This document shows positions 1-8,789 of a stretch of DNA of 64,000 nt, one piece after another. Position 1 is the stretch's first letter. Every line of letters starts with the position of its first letter. The DNA comes from Promineifilum sp019695075 (GTDB lineage Bacteria > Chloroflexota > Anaerolineae > Promineifilales > Promineifilaceae): contig JAHCIO010000017.1 in assembly GCA_026129185.1 (NCBI GenBank), forward strand, positions 1 through 64,000, given 5' to 3'. The notes below the pieces were generated by a model. That model worked only from the letters and a program-made list of their open reading frames with translations, searched no databases and was not told the origin of the DNA. A program made the position numbers and the translations under genes.

Positions 1-119
1 CCATCCAACTGCCCGGCGAGCTAGTTCCCCGCGCAACGGCGAATGATCTCTCCAGGCAGCGCTCCAAGCCGCCGCCGCCATCCGGGTGGCAGTCGCGGCT
101 ACATCAACGAGGCCAAATT
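1..119. other. Upstream region of the beta-glucosidase gene
   Basis: No gene is recognisable in these bases. The last part carries a GAGG ribosome-binding site eight bases before the ATG at 120. No convincing -35/-10 pair is visible, so the promoter or an upstream operon partner probably lies before the window. Confidence 0.4.
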
Positions 120-1475
<1,356 letters not shown>

Positions 1476-1480
1476 CAGCG

Positions 1481-3877
1481 GTGAACGCGACGCGCGTCAG
1501 CTCAAACGAGTTACCACCGCCGCCCGCGCGGCCGGGGGCGGCCTACACCATCCTGCTGGCGCTCTGGGCCGGCGGCGCGGCGCTGACCCTCGTCTTCGCG
1601 CTGTGGTTTGGCGAGCAGTTCGCCATGGCCGTCGGCGGCGACGACTGGCGCGAGGCGTGGGCCGTGGCCGGGGCCTTCCTGGCCGCGGCCGTGGGCCTGC
1701 CGGCGTGGATTGGGCGGCGGTGGGCGCTCATCACCCGCTACCGCGCCGTCTTTGGGGCCTGGCTATGGGCGGCCGTATTCGTTCTCTGCCTGCTGCCCGC
1801 CCGGCTGGCCGGCCCGACCGACGCCGAGGCCGCCGCCGGACTGCAAATCGCCGGGCTGCTGCTCTTCCTGGCGCTGATGGCCATCGCCCGCCGCCGCGCC
1901 GGCGTCCGCCTCGCGCCGGGTGGCCGAGGCGTGGCCGCGGCGCTCGTCATGGCCGCGCTGCTGGCGCTGCCGTGGGTGGTCTGGGGCGCGCTCGGCTCGT
2001 CGCTCGACACGCTGCTCAATCTGCTGGCGGCGCTGCTCTTCGGGTTGGCCGTGGCCATGACGCTGGAGCATACTGCCCTGGCGACGTTGCGCGACGACCC
2101 CGCCAGCCGCGGCCATCGCCTGGCCCTGGCCGGGCTGGCCGTCGCGGCGGCGCTGGCGGTCATGGCCGCCGCGTTCGGCGTTAACGGGCAGCAGCTCATC
2201 CTCGTCATCCTGCTGCCGGGGCTGGGCTGGGCCGTGGCCCGGCTGGGCCTGCGGCCGGGCGGCTGGGCGGCCGCGGCGCTGCTGGTCGGGCTGGTCACGG
2301 CCGCGCCGCTGCTCTTCTTCGACCCCGACGAGTTGAATCTCGTGCTCAACCTCGGCTACCGCGACGTGGGCTACTATGCCCTTCTGGCCACCGTCCTGGG
2401 CACAGTCGTGGGCTGGGCGCTCAGTCTGGCGGCGCTGCTGCTGGGCGGGCGGACGATTGGCCGGCGGGCGTGGGCCGCGTCGGCCATTCTGTCCGTCGTC
2501 GGTCTGGCCCTCGTCTACGCCCTGATCGGCCAGACCGGCTGGCACGGCGAGCGGCTGTTCGTCATCCTGCGCGACCAGGCCAACATCGGCAGCGCCGTGG
2601 TCATCGATGACCCGGTCGAGCGGCGCGCCGTCGTCTATGACCTCCTGACCCACCACGCCGAGACGACGCAGGCCGATCTGCGCGCCACGCTCGACCGCTT
2701 TGGCGTAACCTACAAGCCCTACTATCTGGTTAACGGCCTGGAGGTGAACGGCGGACCGCTGTGGCGCTGGTGGCTGTCGCGCCGGCCGGAGGTGGATCGC
2801 GTTCTGGTCAGCCCGGAGGTGCGTCCGCTACCCGTGCCGCCACCCCTGCCGTTCGACGAGCCGAACATCCCCGTGCCGCCGGCTCTGCTCTGGTCGCAGA
2901 CACTCATTCGCGCGCCGCAAGTCTGGAACCGGCTGGGCATCACCGGCGCGGGCATCGTCGTCGGCCAGAACGACAGCGGCGCCGACGTCACTCACCTCGA
3001 ACTGCGCGACAACTACCGCGGCAACACCGCCAACGGCCCCGCGGGCGACGACTACAACTGGCTCGACCCGTGGAACGGCACAGCAACGCCGACCGACTTC
3101 AGCGGCCACGGCACGCACACGCTGGCCACGGCCGTCGGCGCCAACGTCGGCGTCGCTCCGGGGGCGACATGGATCGCCTGCGTCAACCTGGCGCGCAACC
3201 TGGGCAACCCACCGCGCTATCTCGACTGCTTCCAATTCCTGCTGGCCCCGTTCCCGCAAGGGGGCGACCCCTTCGAGGACGGGCGGCCCGACCTGGGCGC
3301 GCACGTGATCAACAACTCGTGGGGCTGCCCGCCGCAAGAAGGCTGCGACGTGGACGCGCTGTGGCCGGCAGCGCGGGCCTTGCGGGCCGCGGGGGTGTTC
3401 GTCGTCGCCGCGGCTGGCAACAACGGCCCGACGTGCAGCAGCATCGACGGCCCGCTGGCCATCTATGACGAGGTCTTCACCGTCGGCGCGGTCGATGACC
3501 TGCGGCAGGTGGCCGAGTTCAGCAGCCGCGGCCCGGTGACGGCCGACGGCAGCGGGCGCATCAAGCCCGACATCGCCGCGCCGGGGGTGGGCGTGACGTC
3601 GGCCGTGCCCGGCAACGAATATATGGAAAACGACGGCACGTCGATGGCCAGCCCGCACGTCGTCGGCGTGGTGGCCCTGCTGTGGTCGGCCAACCCGGCG
3701 CTCATCGGCGACATCGACCGCACTGAGCAAATCCTGACCGAGACGGCGACGAATATCGCCCCGGACGGCTTCAGCGGGCCGATCTGCGGCACGGTGTCGG
3801 AGCGGCCCAACAGCTTCGTCGGCTACGGTATCGTCAACGCCCTGGCGGCCGTGGAGCGAGCGCTGGCGGAGCGCTAG
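1481..3877 (+). CDS. Membrane-anchored S8 (subtilisin) serine peptidase with I9-like propeptide
   Basis: The first ~355 residues of this 798-residue protein are a polytopic membrane domain, about eight or nine hydrophobic segments rich in Ala/Leu. Residues ~358-450 resemble an I9 inhibitor/propeptide, and 470-798 is a subtilase with the triad D498 (GQNDSG), H543 (SGHGTH) and S721 (GTSMASPH), plus the oxyanion-hole stretch NNSWG. Most S8 enzymes have a simple signal peptide, so the multi-pass N-terminus is unusual; the protease should sit on the outer face of the membrane. Start is GTG 1481, five bases after bglA. Its stop codon interlocks with that of the convergent thiolase gene (CTAG at 3874-3877). 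Substrate unknown. Confidence 0.9.
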   Translation: MNATRVSSNELPPPPARPGAAYTILLALWAGGAALTLVFALWFGEQFAMAVGGDDWREAWAVAGAFLAAAVGLPAWIGRRWALITRYRAVFGAWLWAAVFVLCLLPARLAGPTDAEAAAGLQIAGLLLFLALMAIARRRAGVRLAPGGRGVAAALVMAALLALPWVVWGALGSSLDTLLNLLAALLFGLAVAMTLEHTALATLRDDPASRGHRLALAGLAVAAALAVMAAAFGVNGQQLILVILLPGLGWAVARLGLRPGGWAAAALLVGLVTAAPLLFFDPDELNLVLNLGYRDVGYYALLATVLGTVVGWALSLAALLLGGRTIGRRAWAASAILSVVGLALVYALIGQTGWHGERLFVILRDQANIGSAVVIDDPVERRAVVYDLLTHHAETTQADLRATLDRFGVTYKPYYLVNGLEVNGGPLWRWWLSRRPEVDRVLVSPEVRPLPVPPPLPFDEPNIPVPPALLWSQTLIRAPQVWNRLGITGAGIVVGQNDSGADVTHLELRDNYRGNTANGPAGDDYNWLDPWNGTATPTDFSGHGTHTLATAVGANVGVAPGATWIACVNLARNLGNPPRYLDCFQFLLAPFPQGGDPFEDGRPDLGAHVINNSWGCPPQEGCDVDALWPAARALRAAGVFVVAAAGNNGPTCSSIDGPLAIYDEVFTVGAVDDLRQVAEFSSRGPVTADGSGRIKPDIAAPGVGVTSAVPGNEYMENDGTSMASPHVVGVVALLWSANPALIGDIDRTEQILTETATNIAPDGFSGPICGTVSERPNSFVGYGIVNALAAVERALAER

Positions 3878-5142
3878 AGCAACTCGACGAGCGTCGCCTC
3901 GCCCTGACCGACGCCGACGCACAGCGTCGCCAGACCATAGCGCATCGGCTCGCCAGCGGCGCGGCGGCGCTTCATCTCGTGCAGCAGCGTCGTCAGGATG
4001 CGCGCGCCGGAGCAGCCCAACGGATGGCCCAGGGCGATGGCCCCGCCGTTGACGTTGGTGATCTCCGGCCGCATCCCCAACTCGCGCATGACCGCCAGCG
4101 CCTGCACGGCAAAGGCTTCGTTCAGTTCGATCAGGTCGATGTCGCCCATCGCCAGCCCGGCGCGGGCCAACACCTTGCGCGTCGCCGGCACGGGGCCAAG
4201 GCCCATCGTGCGCGGATCCACGCCGGCCGCGGCCGACCCGACCCAGCGCGCCAGCGGCGACAGGCCCAGCGCCGCCGCCCGCCCGGCCGACATCAGCAGC
4301 AGCGCCGCCGCGCCGTCGTTCAGGCCGCTGGCGTTGCCGGCCGTCACTGTGCCGCCGGCGCGGAAAGCAGGCTTCAGCTTGGCCAGCGTCTCGGCGCTGG
4401 TGTCCAGGGCGTAGCCGTCGGCCGTCTTCTTGATGCGCGGGTGCTCGTCGGTGTCGAAGACGACGGGATCGCCCTTGCGCTGCGGGAAGACGACCGGGAC
4501 GATCTCCTCGCGGAAGCGGCCGGCGTTGATGGCCTCCAGGGCGCGGCGCTGGCTCTCCAGGGCGAAGGCGTCCTGTTCCTCGCGCGTGATGACGCCGCCG
4601 GCGATCCCGCCGTCGCAGCTCATCTGGTAGATGTTCTCGGCCGTCTCGCCCATCGCCTCCAGCGGAAAGAGGGCTTCCATCTTGGGGTTGGGGTAGCGCC
4701 AGCCGAGCGTCGTGTCATAGGCCGTCACGTTGCCCGACGGCCCGAAGGCGCGGCTGTTCTTGGGCAGCGAGTAGGGCGCGCGGGTCATCGATTCGACGCC
4801 GCCGGCGATGTAGACCTCGCCCTCGCCGGCGGCGATGGCCCGCGCGGCCTGGTTGACGGCGTTCAGGCCGCTGGCGCATAGCCGGTTCATCGTCACGCCG
4901 CCGACGCTGTGGGGGAGCTTGGCCAGCAGCGCGCCCATGCGGGCGACGTTGCGGTTGTCCTCACCGGCCTGGTTGGCGCAGCCAAAATAGACCTCTTCGA
5001 CTTCGTTGGGGTCAATACCCGTTCGGGTGACGATCTCGCGGATGACGAGCGCGGCCAAGTCGTCGGGGCGCACGTCGGACAGAGCGCCGGCGTGGCGGCC
5101 GATAGGCGTCCGTACGCCGTCAATGATGACTACTTCTTGCAT
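3874..5142 (-). CDS. Acetyl-CoA acyltransferase (thiolase)
   Basis: The 422-residue product is a thiolase, which cleaves 3-ketoacyl-CoA or condenses acetyl-CoA. The nucleophilic cysteine is in NRLCASGL (C89), the active-site histidine in ALGHPLGCSG, and the second cysteine in CVGVGQGEA. The GVDPRTMGLGPVPA segment and general pattern resemble PcaF/FadA-type degradative thiolases; the precise chain-length class is uncertain. The ATG at 5142 is chosen because AAGAGG lies six bases upstream and because the family starts with this MxEVVIIDGVRTPIG block; a longer in-frame extension upstream is not needed. A TACAAT -10 box is seen on the minus strand at 5208-5213, so the gene looks monocistronic. 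Confidence 0.93.
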   Translation of the reverse strand: MQEVVIIDGVRTPIGRHAGALSDVRPDDLAALVIREIVTRTGIDPNEVEEVYFGCANQAGEDNRNVARMGALLAKLPHSVGGVTMNRLCASGLNAVNQAARAIAAGEGEVYIAGGVESMTRAPYSLPKNSRAFGPSGNVTAYDTTLGWRYPNPKMEALFPLEAMGETAENIYQMSCDGGIAGGVITREEQDAFALESQRRALEAINAGRFREEIVPVVFPQRKGDPVVFDTDEHPRIKKTADGYALDTSAETLAKLKPAFRAGGTVTAGNASGLNDGAAALLLMSAGRAAALGLSPLARWVGSAAAGVDPRTMGLGPVPATRKVLARAGLAMGDIDLIELNEAFAVQALAVMRELGMRPEITNVNGGAIALGHPLGCSGARILTTLLHEMKRRRAAGEPMRYGLATLCVGVGQGEATLVELL

Positions 5143-5262
5143 TTTGGGCCTCTTAAGGACGCGGCCGGCCGGGGTTGCGGCTGTGGCCGGCGCGCTAATT
5201 TGGCCCGATTGTACCGCGTCTGGGCGTGGCGCACACGCCGGAACAGGCGCGGGAAAGCACAA

Positions 5263-5290
5263 GCCCCCGACCAGGTAGCTGGTCGGGGGC
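5263..5290 (-). terminator. Rho-independent terminator of the first secreted paralogue
   Basis: An 11-bp perfect GC-rich stem (arms 5263-5273 and 5280-5290) with a six-base loop lies 86 bases beyond the stop of the 5377-6150 gene. On the minus strand it is followed by a T-rich stretch (TTGTGCTTT). The rest of the gap 5143-5376 holds the thiolase promoter region and no gene. Confidence 0.75.
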
Positions 5291-5376
5291 CGGCGGTTAA
5301 GTGGGATCAGGGGAGTTGGGTCGCGCCGAGGTTAACCACCGGCGGCGCGTCCGACTCCCAGACGCTCAGAAGTGGA

Positions 5377-6150
5377 CTACGGCCCCCAGGCGCGGATGCG
5401 GAACGCGTCGACGTAGGTGCCTTCATCAACGTTGCTGTAGTCGCTGACGAAGATGAACAAGAAGGAGGCGAACGGCTCATTGAGCAGATCGGCCATAATC
5501 GTGCTGTTCCTCGAGTCCAGCGTCACCAGACGCCAGGTGCCGTTGGTTGAGCCGGTGTGGCCGTCGCAGAGGAAGGTGGTGTAATCGTCCGAACTGCACC
5601 ACAGGAAGTAGTCGTAGCCGAACTCCGTGTCGCTCCTGTACTGGAAGCGAGCCTGAACCCGGCGCGCGCCCGTCAAGTCCATCGGGTAGTACGCGTAGGA
5701 TTCCATGTCGTTCTCATAGAAGGGGTAGACGAACGGGTCATTGAAATAACCGGCCGAGTAGAGGCTCTGCTGGCCGCGCTTGGCCCGGTAGAAGGTCGAA
5801 TCCCAGCCAACCCAGCTGAGGCCAAGCTCAGCGAATTGAAAGCCGTCCGCGTTGCCGCTGGTGGAGGGCCAATTCGGCGCCTCAAAGCTGGTGTTCAGCA
5901 GGGCATAGACGGCATTCGGCTGAACGCTATTGTTGGCACGAGGAGCCGGCATGCCGGGCGCGTAAACCGCGCGCACGCCCTTCGAGGTGACGCCCAGCTG
6001 GGCATCGAGCTGTGGGCCCAGGGGTTTCGTGACATCAATGGTAACCCGAACCGTCCTCTGCGGCTTGGCCTGGCCGGCGGCCATCGCCAGCGCCGGCACC
6101 ATCGCCACGATCAGCAAGACCACCACCAGAACAATCAACTTCGGTTTCAT
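5377..6150 (-). CDS. Secreted jelly-roll-like protein, paralogue A
   Basis: The 257-residue product is exported: MKPK, a hydrophobic core, then ALAMA-A cleavage near residue 23. The mature part has no enzyme motif. A conserved core (NDMESYAYYPMDL, VRFQYRSDTEFGYDYF-like, HTGSTNGTWRLV, GTYVDAFRIRAWGP) is shared with the next two genes. The aromatic and Asp-rich strands and the final VDAxRIR strand look like the concanavalin/MAM-type beta-sandwich at the C-terminus of immune-inhibitor-A-like proteases, but that is a resemblance only. The start at 6150 has GGGAGG five bases upstream; the in-frame sequence further upstream belongs to a conserved leader. It has its own promoter (6438-6466) and terminator (5263-5290). 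Function unknown; carbohydrate or surface binding is a guess. Confidence 0.85.
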   Translation of the reverse strand: MKPKLIVLVVVLLIVAMVPALAMAAGQAKPQRTVRVTIDVTKPLGPQLDAQLGVTSKGVRAVYAPGMPAPRANNSVQPNAVYALLNTSFEAPNWPSTSGNADGFQFAELGLSWVGWDSTFYRAKRGQQSLYSAGYFNDPFVYPFYENDMESYAYYPMDLTGARRVQARFQYRSDTEFGYDYFLWCSSDDYTTFLCDGHTGSTNGTWRLVTLDSRNSTIMADLLNEPFASFLFIFVSDYSNVDEGTYVDAFRIRAWGP

Positions 6151-6431
6151 CGTTTCCTCCCAAAAGCATTGGAGCCTAAGCCTATATAGCTCCCACGTTG
6201 GAACCACCCACCTAAATGTGCTCAAGCGGTCATATGGGAAGCGCTTCCGAAGCGCGTTGGGCAAACCCACTAAGCCATGCGCCATCCTCCTAGCCAATAG
6301 CAGGCATTTCTACAGGCGTACAAGCGTAGCTGCAGGCACGAACACTGTAGCTCACGATGGACAAAGGGTCGCTGCGTCTGGCTAGTATGGACTTGAGAGG
6401 GGAACGCAAGCGGGTGAACTGGTTACAGTGT
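6151..6431 (-). promoter_or_regulatory. Conserved 281-nt 5' leader of paralogue A (copy 1)
   Basis: From the predicted transcript start near 6431 to the ATG lies a long untranslated leader that aligns by eye almost end to end with the leader of paralogue C (8395-8667). Shared blocks include the perfect palindrome GGAAGCGCTTCC (6237-6248), an internal AGGAGG (6286-6291) with an ATG seven bases later (6278) opening a two-codon frame (ATG GCT TAG), a GAACCACCC block read on the plus strand, and a GGAGC...GCTCC hairpin just before the ribosome-binding site. The central palindrome also resembles LacI-family operators. No known riboswitch was recognised. The remaining gap, 6467-6658, shows nothing I can name. 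Confidence 0.65.
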
Positions 6432-6437
6432 GAATGC

Positions 6438-6466
6438 AGTATAAGCAAGGTGATTGTATTTGTCAA
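6438..6466 (-). promoter_or_regulatory. Consensus promoter of paralogue A
   Basis: On the minus strand TTGACA (6466-6461) is followed after exactly 17 bases by TATACT (6443-6438). This predicts a start near 6431 and a leader of about 281 nt. The same two hexamers with the same spacing precede paralogue C. Confidence 0.85.
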
Positions 6467-6658
6467 CCACTTTACCGAAGCCAACTCGAACCAAGTAGGA
6501 AGATGGGGTAGGTATTAAGGCCCGTTGGCTATGGTTGACCCGCGTCATGCCGCGAAAGCGGACTATGAGCGTCATCAGCGTAGGCAAGTACTGCACAAAC
6601 GGTCGTATTACTGGCGGTGGGCCTGCGTAAGTGGGGCGGTAGGGCGCTCAATGAAGAA

Positions 6659-6687
6659 AGCCCCCGGCCGTCTTCCGGCCGGGGGCT
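6659..6687 (-). terminator. Rho-independent terminator of paralogue B
   Basis: A 12-bp perfect GC-rich stem (6659-6670 with 6676-6687) and five-base loop lie 57 bases after the stop of the 6745-7500 gene. On the minus strand they are followed by TTCTTCATTG. It ends the paralogue C-B transcription unit. Confidence 0.75.
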
Positions 6688-6744
6688 ATCACCTACATGA
6701 CGGGACGCAGGACCTTAACCGGCGCAGCGTCCCAACGCGAGAGA

Positions 6745-7500
6745 CTAGTTAATCGGCGAGGGGCCCCAGACGCGGATGCGCAGCGCGTCCACGAACGTGC
6801 CACGGTCGACAATGCTGAAGTCGCTCACGAAGACGAACGCGAAGATGGCGTCCGGTGAGTCAAGCATGCCCGCCAGGACGGGATCGGTCCTCGAATCGAG
6901 CTGCACCAGGCGCCACTTGTCGTTGGTGGAACCGGTATGGTAATAGCAGTCGAACGTGAAGCCACCGTCGGCCGAACCGCAGAAGAAGAAGGCGTCCCAG
7001 AAGAACTCCGTGTCGCTCTTGAACTGGAAGCGGACCTGCGCCCGACGCGCGCCCTGGAGGTCCATGGTGGTGTACGCCCAGGACTCCATGTCGTTGTCAT
7101 AGTAGGGGTTGACGAAAGGATCGTTGTTATACCCCGCCGAATAGAGGCTATACTGGCCGCGCTTGGCCATATAGTCGGTCGCGTCCCAGCCAACCGGGCT
7201 GATGCCATTCTCAAAGAAGCCCCAGTTGCCTACGCCGTCCTCAAAGCCATCGTTCAGCAGCGCGTAGACCGCATTCGGCCGGACGCTCACTCGGTTGTCA
7301 CGAACCACCATCGTCGCCGACCGCGGCCCGCGCGCCCCGACGCCGAGCTGGGCGTCGAGCTGGGGGCCAATGGGCTGGCGGGCGTCAATTCTGACCCGGC
7401 CCATCTGCTCCGGCTTGGCCTGGCCCTTGGCCATCGCCAGCGCCGGCACCATCGCCACGATCAACAGCGCGACCACAAAAACAATCAACTTCGGTTTCAT
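6745..7500 (-). CDS. Secreted jelly-roll-like protein, paralogue B
   Basis: The 251-residue product has the same MKPKLIV signal peptide (cleaved after ALAMA) and the same body as its neighbours: PNAVYALLN, NDMESWAYTTMDL, VRFQFKSDTEFFWDAFF, HTGSTNDKWRLVQLD and a final VDALRIRVWGP strand. It is closer to paralogue A than to C in the C-terminal half. The start at 7500 has GGGAGG five bases upstream, identical in placement to A and C. Unlike them it lacks the long leader and promoter; it lies 123 bases downstream of paralogue C, so it is probably the second cistron of that transcript, separated by a hairpin (7571-7606). Function unknown. Confidence 0.85.
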   Translation of the reverse strand: MKPKLIVFVVALLIVAMVPALAMAKGQAKPEQMGRVRIDARQPIGPQLDAQLGVGARGPRSATMVVRDNRVSVRPNAVYALLNDGFEDGVGNWGFFENGISPVGWDATDYMAKRGQYSLYSAGYNNDPFVNPYYDNDMESWAYTTMDLQGARRAQVRFQFKSDTEFFWDAFFFCGSADGGFTFDCYYHTGSTNDKWRLVQLDSRTDPVLAGMLDSPDAIFAFVFVSDFSIVDRGTFVDALRIRVWGPSPIN

Positions 7501-7570
7501 TGTTTCCTCCCAAACTTGTGAGTCAGAACGACTCTCGCAACACGGATACATGCCCGCTATGGGAAACACT

Positions 7571-7606
7571 CCGGGCACGTCGGGCAGCTTGCCGCGACGC
7601 GCCCGG
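7571..7606 (-). terminator. Intercistronic hairpin between paralogues C and B
   Basis: CCGGGC and GCCCGG arms enclose a second matching stem (CGTCG with CGACG, GCA with TGC), giving a strong hairpin within the 123-base gap. On the minus strand the bases after it (AGTGTTTCCC) are only weakly T-rich. It may be a partial terminator or a processing and stability element that sets the ratio of C to B; the sequence cannot decide. Confidence 0.45.
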
Positions 7607-7623
7607 AATGGTCGAGCCAATCG

Positions 7624-8394
7624 CTACGGCCCCGTCGCGCGAATGCGGATCGCGTCGACGTAGGCGCCGCCGTAGCCGGAGAAGCTGGAATCAGACAAGA
7701 AGCCCCAGGTAAACAGGAAGTCCGAGTCGCCCAGGTAGTTCTCGCCGTAGAAGTTCGCCAGGTTAATCTTCACCAGGCGCCACGTGCCGTTCGTCGAGCC
7801 GGTGTGGGCGTCGCAGTCGAACCAGATACCGTCGTGCGACGCGCACCAGATGAAGTAGTCCCAGCCAAACTCGGTGTCGTTGCGGAACTGGAAGCGGACA
7901 CTGGCCTTGGTGGCGTTGGACAGATCCATCGGATAGTCCATCCAGGTTTCCATATCGTCCTGGTAGTAGGGATAGCCCGAGGGGTCATAGCCGTCGGCGC
8001 AACCGGCGGCCGGCCAGGCGCTCATGTGCCCCCGCCTGTGGACGTAATCGGTCGTTCCCCAGCAGAGGTCGTAGAACGAGAAGTCCCAGACAATCCAGTT
8101 ACCATCGGGCCACGGATTCTCGAAGCTCTCGTTCAGCAGGCCCTGGACGGCGTTCGGCCGGACGCCCAGCGCGGCGGGCAGCTGGCGCGGGGCGGCCGCG
8201 GCCGGCGCGCCCGGCTTGGGGGCCGGGGCGTTCACGCCCAGCGCCGCCTGAATCTGCGGCTGGATGGGCTGGGTACGATCGATGGTAAAGTGGATGATCT
8301 TCTCCGGCTTGGCCTGACCCTTGGCCATCGCCAGAGCCGGCACCATCGCCAGCAGAAGCGCAACAACAAGCAAAACAGCAAACTTTGGCTTCAT
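7624..8394 (-). CDS. Secreted jelly-roll-like protein, paralogue C
   Basis: The 256-residue product starts with a signal peptide (MKPKFAVLLVVALLLAMVPA, cleavage after ALAMA) and shares the body of paralogues A and B: YYQDDMETWMDYPMDL, VRFQFRNDTEFGWDYFIWC, HTGSTNGTWRLVKI and a C-terminal VDAIRIRATGP strand. It has extra cysteines and an Ala/Pro-rich stretch after the signal. Two adjacent ATGs exist (8397 and 8394). The second keeps the same five-base distance from GGGAGG as in A and B, and forms TGATG with the stop of an upstream 39-codon frame, so 8394 is preferred. It heads the C-B unit, with its own consensus promoter and a long leader. Function unknown. Confidence 0.85.
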   Translation of the reverse strand: MKPKFAVLLVVALLLAMVPALAMAKGQAKPEKIIHFTIDRTQPIQPQIQAALGVNAPAPKPGAPAAAAPRQLPAALGVRPNAVQGLLNESFENPWPDGNWIVWDFSFYDLCWGTTDYVHRRGHMSAWPAAGCADGYDPSGYPYYQDDMETWMDYPMDLSNATKASVRFQFRNDTEFGWDYFIWCASHDGIWFDCDAHTGSTNGTWRLVKINLANFYGENYLGDSDFLFTWGFLSDSSFSGYGGAYVDAIRIRATGP

Positions 8395-8513
8395 CATTTC
8401 CTCCCAAGGCGTTGGAGCCTGTGTAGCTCCGATGTTAGAACCACCCGTCGATTATGCTCAGGCTGCGATAGGGAAGCGCTTCCAACGCGCGTTGGGCAAG
8501 CCCACTCAAGCAT
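8394..8513 (-). CDS. Possible 39-residue leader peptide upstream of paralogue C
   Basis: Inside the leader, AGGAGG is followed after seven bases by an ATG at 8513 opening a 39-codon frame that starts MLEWACPTRVG. Its TGA (8396-8394) overlaps the start of paralogue C as TGATG, the usual arrangement for translational coupling. In paralogue A the same AGGAGG-N7-ATG exists but opens a frame of only two codons, so the peptide sequence is not conserved. If translated, the act of translation rather than the peptide is likely to matter. It may also be chance within a structured RNA. Confidence 0.35.
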   Translation of the reverse strand: MLEWACPTRVGSASLSQPEHNRRVVLTSELHRLQRLGRK

Positions 8514-8667
8514 GCACAATCCTCCTAGTCTATAGCAGGCAGATTTGCAGACACAAACAACTAGATGATGGGCACAAACACTGTGGCTCTGGACGGACTA
8601 AGACCCGCTGCGCCGGGCAGGAGAGAGTCTGGAATGCGGCGCAGTCAGATAACTTGGCTACAGTATA
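8395..8667 (-). promoter_or_regulatory. Conserved ~273-nt 5' leader of paralogue C (copy 2)
   Basis: This leader matches 6151-6431 over nearly its full length by eye. It contains the same perfect palindrome GGAAGCGCTTCC (8472-8483), an AGGAGG-N7-ATG, the plus-strand GAACCACCC block and a GGAGC-(loop)-GCTCC hairpin immediately before GGGAGG. The palindrome lies about 190 bases downstream of the predicted start, which is far for a simple LacI-type operator, so an RNA-level role is equally possible. The remainder of the gap to the next gene (8703-8789) shows no feature. Confidence 0.65.
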
Positions 8668-8673
8668 CTAAAC

Positions 8674-8702
8674 AGTATAGATGGAGAATTTAGCCCTGTC
8701 AA
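8674..8702 (-). promoter_or_regulatory. Consensus promoter of the paralogue C-B unit
   Basis: On the minus strand TTGACA (8702-8697), 17 bases, then TATACT (8679-8674). It is the same as the paralogue A promoter. A second AGTATAC-like block follows directly downstream. Predicted start is near 8667. Confidence 0.85.
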
Positions 8703-8789
8703 TGACTTCCCCACGAGAGATAGGCGCTAAATGAAGGGATCAGGCAAGCATTAAGTCATAGGAGCGACAAATTACCTAATGCGTCATTT

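Noticed and set aside
5268..5281. ACCAGGTAGCTGGT as a possible FadR-type operator
   Set aside because: It is the top of an 11-bp terminator stem followed by a T-rich stretch and lacks the TGGTCNGACCA core.
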